Shown piece by piece: positions 6,621-9,713 of a stretch of 9,713 nucleotides of DNA. The DNA is from an uncultured Acidobacteriota bacterium (GTDB lineage Bacteria > Acidobacteriota > Terriglobia > Terriglobales > Acidobacteriaceae), in assembly GCA_903932385.1 (NCBI GenBank), contig CAIZGA010000035.1, forward strand, positions 1 to 9,713. Reading direction: 5' to 3'. Made by a program: the position numbers and the translations under genes. The notes beneath the pieces were generated by a model. It was not told where the DNA came from. It worked only from the letters and a program-made list of their open reading frames with translations, and ran no database searches. Positions within the stretch are counted from its first letter, which is position 1, and each line of letters starts with the position of its first letter.

Positions 6621-7832
6621 GCCGTGCTGCCAGTTTTCCAGCGCGGATTTAAATTCCGCCATGAACTTGCCGGCGTCGGCACCGTCAATGATGCGGTGAT
6701 CAAATCCCAGTGAAAAATGTTGCATGGAACGGATGGCGATGGATTCGGTGCCGTCAGCCGCGGTGATAACGACCGGCTCCTTGGTCAGTGCACCAATGCC
6801 GAGTATCGCGCTCTGCGGCTGGTTGATGATGGGCAGGCCGATGACTTCGCCGAAGATCCCGGAGTTGGTGAGCGTAAATGTTCCGCCTGCAACTTCATCG
6901 GGCATCAACTTTTTGCTGCGCGCGCGCGCGGCCAGGTCGGCGACAGAACGTGCAAGTTCCGGGAACGACAGCGTCTCGGAATTTTTGATGACCGGCACAA
7001 TCAATCCCCACTCCAATGCAACCGCGATGCCGATGTTGATGTGCGCGTGGTAGCGAATCGAGTCGCCTTCGAGGTTCGCATTCACGATGGGAAATTTTCG
7101 CAATGCAGCAATGGCCGCCGAAGTGATGAACGGCATATAGGTGAGTTTGACCCCGTGGCGCGATTCAAACTCCGCCTTGTGCCGATTGCGCATGCGAACG
7201 ATGCGCGTCATGTCGACCTTGAAAATGGTATGCACATGCGCGCTGGTGTGTTTCGACTCCACCATGCGCTGCGCAATGATGGAACGCATCTTCGTCATCG
7301 GGACGAGCTCGCCCGGAATGGAAACTGCGGCGGGCGTAGTCGGCGTTGTATTTTCCGCACCGTAGCCGCCGAGAAATTTCATCACATCATCTTTGGTGAT
7401 GCGGCCGCCGGCACCAGTTCCAGTGACGCGAGAGAGATCGAGATTATTTTCCTGCGCGATACGGCGCACCAGCGGCGATGAGAGATTGGGGCCGTCTGAC
7501 TTTACGGCTGCAGGAGAAGTTGTGTTGGCAGATACGACTGCTGTTGCCGCAGGTGTTGCTGCGACGGTCTTCGGTGCTTCTGCAACTGCGCCAACTTCCC
7601 CGCCGATAATTGCGACAACAGTATTGATGCTGACCGTCTTGCCCGCTTCCACCAGAATGCTGCTGAGAATTCCCGCGGCGGGCGCAGGAATTTCTGCATC
7701 CACTTTGTCGGTAGTGATTTCAAAAATCGGCTCATCGCGTTCGACACGCTCGCCCGGCTGCTTCAGCCACTTGGTGATGGTGCCCTCGGTAATCGACTCG
7801 CCCATCTGGGGCATCACAACGTCGGTCGGCAT
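6612..7832 (-). CDS. Dihydrolipoamide acyltransferase, E2 of a 2-oxo-acid dehydrogenase complex (406 aa)
   Basis: E2 carries the acyl group on a lipoyl arm and transfers it to CoA. The N-terminal lipoyl domain (1-78) has PQMGESITEG and the lipoylation motif TTDKVDAEIP with Lys43. An Ala/Thr/Pro-rich linker follows (82-115). The E1/E3-binding domain is at about 118-153 (SSPLVRRIAQENNLDLSRVTG, GRITKDDV). A second linker precedes the catalytic domain (176-406), which has GTFTLTNSGIFG (317-328) and the active-site HRIIDG with His379 and Asp383. The ATG at 7832 has AAGGA about 6 nt upstream. A single lipoyl domain and PIINQPQSAILG fit several subfamilies (pyruvate, branched-chain or 2-oxoglutarate), so substrate is not assigned and no E1 gene is visible. 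LipB and E3 lie just upstream on the same strand. Confidence 0.93.
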   Translation of the reverse strand: MPTDVVMPQMGESITEGTITKWLKQPGERVERDEPIFEITTDKVDAEIPAPAAGILSSILVEAGKTVSINTVVAIIGGEVGAVAEAPKTVAATPAATAVVSANTTSPAAVKSDGPNLSSPLVRRIAQENNLDLSRVTGTGAGGRITKDDVMKFLGGYGAENTTPTTPAAVSIPGELVPMTKMRSIIAQRMVESKHTSAHVHTIFKVDMTRIVRMRNRHKAEFESRHGVKLTYMPFITSAAIAALRKFPIVNANLEGDSIRYHAHINIGIAVALEWGLIVPVIKNSETLSFPELARSVADLAARARSKKLMPDEVAGGTFTLTNSGIFGEVIGLPIINQPQSAILGIGALTKEPVVITAADGTESIAIRSMQHFSLGFDHRIIDGADAGKFMAEFKSALENWQHGGA

Positions 7833-7870
7833 GGCGGTCCTTCCTGGTGCAGCTTGCGTTTGCGTTTCTG

Positions 7871-7876
7871 ATTATA
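7871..7876 (-). promoter_or_regulatory. Possible -10 element (TATAAT) upstream of the E2 gene
   Basis: On the minus strand a perfect TATAAT lies in the 73-bp gap between lipB and E2, about 38 nt before the E2 ATG. This would give a 5' leader of roughly 30 nt that includes the Shine-Dalgarno site. No convincing -35 box is present at 16-18 bp spacing. It would let E2 be transcribed separately from lpd-lipB. Confidence 0.4.
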
Positions 7877-7905
7877 AACTTCGCGGTGCTTACGAATGCT
7901 AGTGT

Positions 7906-8661
7906 TTATCCGCTGACAGTGTTGACGGTCATTGCTTCGTCCAGCGATTCTGTCCAGAGCAGATTGCGCGCAAAGACGCGGCTGAAGTGGCGGGCCACAG
8001 AATGCTCAACCTGCTGCAATGTCGGTACCGGTTGTTGATCGCACAGCGGTTTCGATTCAATTTCCGACTGCAGACTGGTGATGCCGCGCGTGGCAATGCC
8101 GCAGGGAATGATGCAGTCAAAACCGTGCGATGTGTTTGCAGCGTTCAAAACATTCAACGCGAAACCGTGTGAAGTAATTCCAACGGTGACGTGCACGCCG
8201 ATGGCTGCCAGTTTTTTTTCTGGCGCGGCCAGCGTCCACACGCCGGTGCAGCCTGCAATGCGTTGCGTGGTAACGCCGAACTCGCCGCAACTGCGCATCA
8301 ACACTTCTTCCAGTAGGCGAACATAATCCACGGGCCCGAGATATGGCCCGCGCTTCTGCGGAAATTCACCGCGCAAATCCAGGATGGGATAGCCGACCAG
8401 TTGGCCGGGGCCGTGATAGGTCACATCGCCGCCACGATTGGTTTCATACAACTCGATGCCCTGCTGCGCCAGTGCAGACTCGTTCACTAAAATATTTTCG
8501 CGATGCGCATTGCGGCCCAGCGTAATCACCGGCTCGTGTTCGACAAAGAGCAGCAGGTCGCCGATGCTTCCCTCGCGACGCAACGCAACCGCACGCTGCT
8601 GCACAGCGAGTGCCTCTGCATATCTCATGCGGCCGAGTTGGAGAACATGGAGCGTTTGCAA
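7906..8661 (-). CDS. lipB: Lipoyl(octanoyl) transferase (251 aa)
   Basis: LipB transfers octanoyl groups from acyl carrier protein to lipoyl-domain lysines, the first step of lipoate assembly before LipA adds sulphur. Diagnostic motifs are present: HEPVITLGR (42-50), RGGDVTYHGPGQLVGYPI (76-93), the catalytic Lys150 in KKLAAIGV, HGFALN (165-170), and the acyl-thioester Cys187 in IIPCGI. The start is TTG at 8661. No other in-frame start lies upstream, and GGAG is present 8 nt before it (minus strand, 8670-8673). The next ATG, 11 codons in, would remove the first conserved strand (HVLQLGRMRYAEAL). Length is somewhat above E. coli LipB (about 213 aa) because of a C-terminal extension. It lies 19 bp after the lpd stop and upstream of E2, whose Lys43 is a likely target. 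Confidence 0.96.
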   Translation of the reverse strand: MQTLHVLQLGRMRYAEALAVQQRAVALRREGSIGDLLLFVEHEPVITLGRNAHRENILVNESALAQQGIELYETNRGGDVTYHGPGQLVGYPILDLRGEFPQKRGPYLGPVDYVRLLEEVLMRSCGEFGVTTQRIAGCTGVWTLAAPEKKLAAIGVHVTVGITSHGFALNVLNAANTSHGFDCIIPCGIATRGITSLQSEIESKPLCDQQPVPTLQQVEHSVARHFSRVFARNLLWTESLDEAMTVNTVSG

Positions 8662-8680
8662 GTGGGAGGCTCCGCTCGCG

Positions 8681-9713
8681 CTAGGCGTTGATGGCCTTGC
8701 CGTCCACGGCGCTGAAGCCGTCGAGCAGGCTTTCTGCCAGCGTGGGATGCGCGTGAATCGTAAACATCATGGACTCGACTGTGCCTTCAAGATCCATCGC
8801 GGTCACAGCTTCGGCGATGATTTCCGTGGCTCCCGGACCGATGATATGCACGCCGAGAATCTCGCCGTACTTCGCATCGCTGACCACCTTCACAAATCCA
8901 TCATGGCTGCCGAGAATCGTGGCTTTGGAATTTCCGGCGAAGGGAAACTTGCCGACTTTAATCGCGACGCCTTTTTCTTTCGCCACAGCCTCGGTCAAGC
9001 CGACGCTGCCAATCTGCGGCTCGGTATATGTGCAGCCGGGGATGCGATTGCGATTGACCGGACGCGCGTATTTTCCGGCGATGCGCGCCGCCGCCACCAT
9101 GCCGCACATGCTGCCCACGTGTGCCAGTTGCGGCATGCCGGCAACAATGTCTCCGATGGCGTAGATGCCCGGCTCAACGGTTTCCATCCACTCGTTGGTG
9201 GTAACGTAGCCGCGATCGAGTTTAATTTTTGTTTTTTCGATGCCGATATTTTCTGTGCGCGGTGCGCGGCCTACTGCGACTAAAACTTTTTCCGCTTCTT
9301 TCACTTCAGCTTTGCCTTCAGCCGTTGCGAAACTCACCTTCACGCCGGTTTTCGTTTTCTCAATCTTGTCGAGCTTGGCGCCGGCATACACAGCGATGCC
9401 GCGTTTTTTGTAGACGCGCGCCAGTTCGCGGCTGACCTCTTCATCCTCCACCGGAACAATGCGCGGCAGCGCTTCCAGCAACGTCACCTCCGCGCCAAAG
9501 CTGCGGAAGATGGAAGCGAACTCGCTGCCCACCGCGCCGGAGCCAATCACGATGAGCGATTTCGGCAGCGTGTCGAGCGCGAGGATTTCAATGTTGGTAA
9601 GAATTTTGTCATCGGCCTGATAGCCGGGCAGCATGCGCGCCGCGGATCCGGTGGCCAGAATTAATTTTTTCGCCTTCACCTGTTGGAGTGCGCCGCTGGT
9701 TTCGCCGGTCTGC
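8681..9713 (-). CDS. lpd: Dihydrolipoamide dehydrogenase (E3), N-terminus missing at window edge
   Basis: E3 reoxidises the dihydrolipoyl arm of E2, passing electrons via FAD to NAD+. The frame is open to the right edge, giving 343 visible residues of an expected 460-475. The N-terminal FAD-binding loop and the CxxxxC redox disulfide are therefore outside. Visible features are ILATGSAARMLPG (residues 18-30 of the visible part), the NAD-binding VIGSGAVGSEFASIF (from about 55), the second FAD contact YAIGD (about 184-188), and the dimerisation domain with GCTYTEPQIGSVGLTE and the catalytic IHAHPTLAE near the C-terminus. The GTG near 9679 is internal, not the start, because family sequence continues upstream of it. 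The segment after AIGD reads HVGSMCGMVAAARIAG, where E3 enzymes usually have an EG pair, so Cys replaces a common Glu. The stop is 19 bp before lipB. Confidence 0.94.
   Translation of the reverse strand, partial: QTGETSGALQQVKAKKLILATGSAARMLPGYQADDKILTNIEILALDTLPKSLIVIGSGAVGSEFASIFRSFGAEVTLLEALPRIVPVEDEEVSRELARVYKKRGIAVYAGAKLDKIEKTKTGVKVSFATAEGKAEVKEAEKVLVAVGRAPRTENIGIEKTKIKLDRGYVTTNEWMETVEPGIYAIGDIVAGMPQLAHVGSMCGMVAAARIAGKYARPVNRNRIPGCTYTEPQIGSVGLTEAVAKEKGVAIKVGKFPFAGNSKATILGSHDGFVKVVSDAKYGEILGVHIIGPGATEIIAEAVTAMDLEGTVESMMFTIHAHPTLAESLLDGFSAVDGKAINA

Noticed and set aside
6918..6930. Alternating GC run that could form Z-DNA
   Set aside because: It is explained by Ala/Arg codons of the E2 protein (AARAR) and is only 13 bp long.
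6717..7481. Plus-strand frame of 254 aa opposite the E2 gene
   Set aside because: E2 motifs on the minus strand are unmistakable. The plus frame encodes a low-information Arg/Asp/His-rich sequence.
8438..9283. Plus-strand frame of 281 aa crossing lipB and lpd
   Set aside because: It spans two well-recognised minus-strand genes and their junction, and its translation resembles no family.

Overview
This window looks like a bacterial chromosome of moderately high G+C. Long phage-tail-like reading frames share their base and codon style (frequent gcg, ggc, gtg) with housekeeping genes. The protein styles and gene mix suggest Acidobacteriota (Terriglobia-like), but this is an impression from sequence character, not a search result. 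There are no rRNA or tRNA genes, CRISPR arrays, transposases or integrases.

Region 1 (1-4855, plus strand) is a compact run of six genes that look like part of a tail module. It begins with the end of an unrecognised gene. It continues with a 164-aa tail-completion/terminator-like protein, a 336-aa tail-tube-like protein, and a 772-aa baseplate/tail-tip-like protein with a probable beta-sandwich insert. It ends with a 71-aa coiled-coil/membrane protein of XhlA-like shape and a 137-aa alanine-rich hydrophobic protein. The first real junction is a 4-bp overlap, and the later genes have clear Shine-Dalgarno sites. No tape-measure, capsid, terminase or integrase gene is visible here. Such genes could lie left of the window, so the run may be a prophage remnant, a gene-transfer-agent-like cluster or a domesticated tail-derived device. 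All functional names in this region are inferences from protein shape and gene order.

Region 2 (4856-6581, plus strand) is purE-purK, the two-step carboxylation of AIR to CAIR in purine synthesis. The genes overlap by 4 bp. A perfect TATAAT lies just upstream of the purE GTG codon, so close that the transcript may be leaderless.

Region 3 (6612-9713, minus strand) converges on purK. In transcription order it holds dihydrolipoamide dehydrogenase (E3, N-terminus outside the window), octanoyltransferase lipB, and a dihydrolipoamide acyltransferase (E2). LipB supplies the octanoyl group that becomes the lipoyl cofactor on the E2 lysine, and E3 reoxidises that cofactor, so the three genes form a lipoate-centred 2-oxo-acid dehydrogenase cluster. 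No E1 subunit is visible. A second TATAAT upstream of E2 suggests it also has its own promoter.
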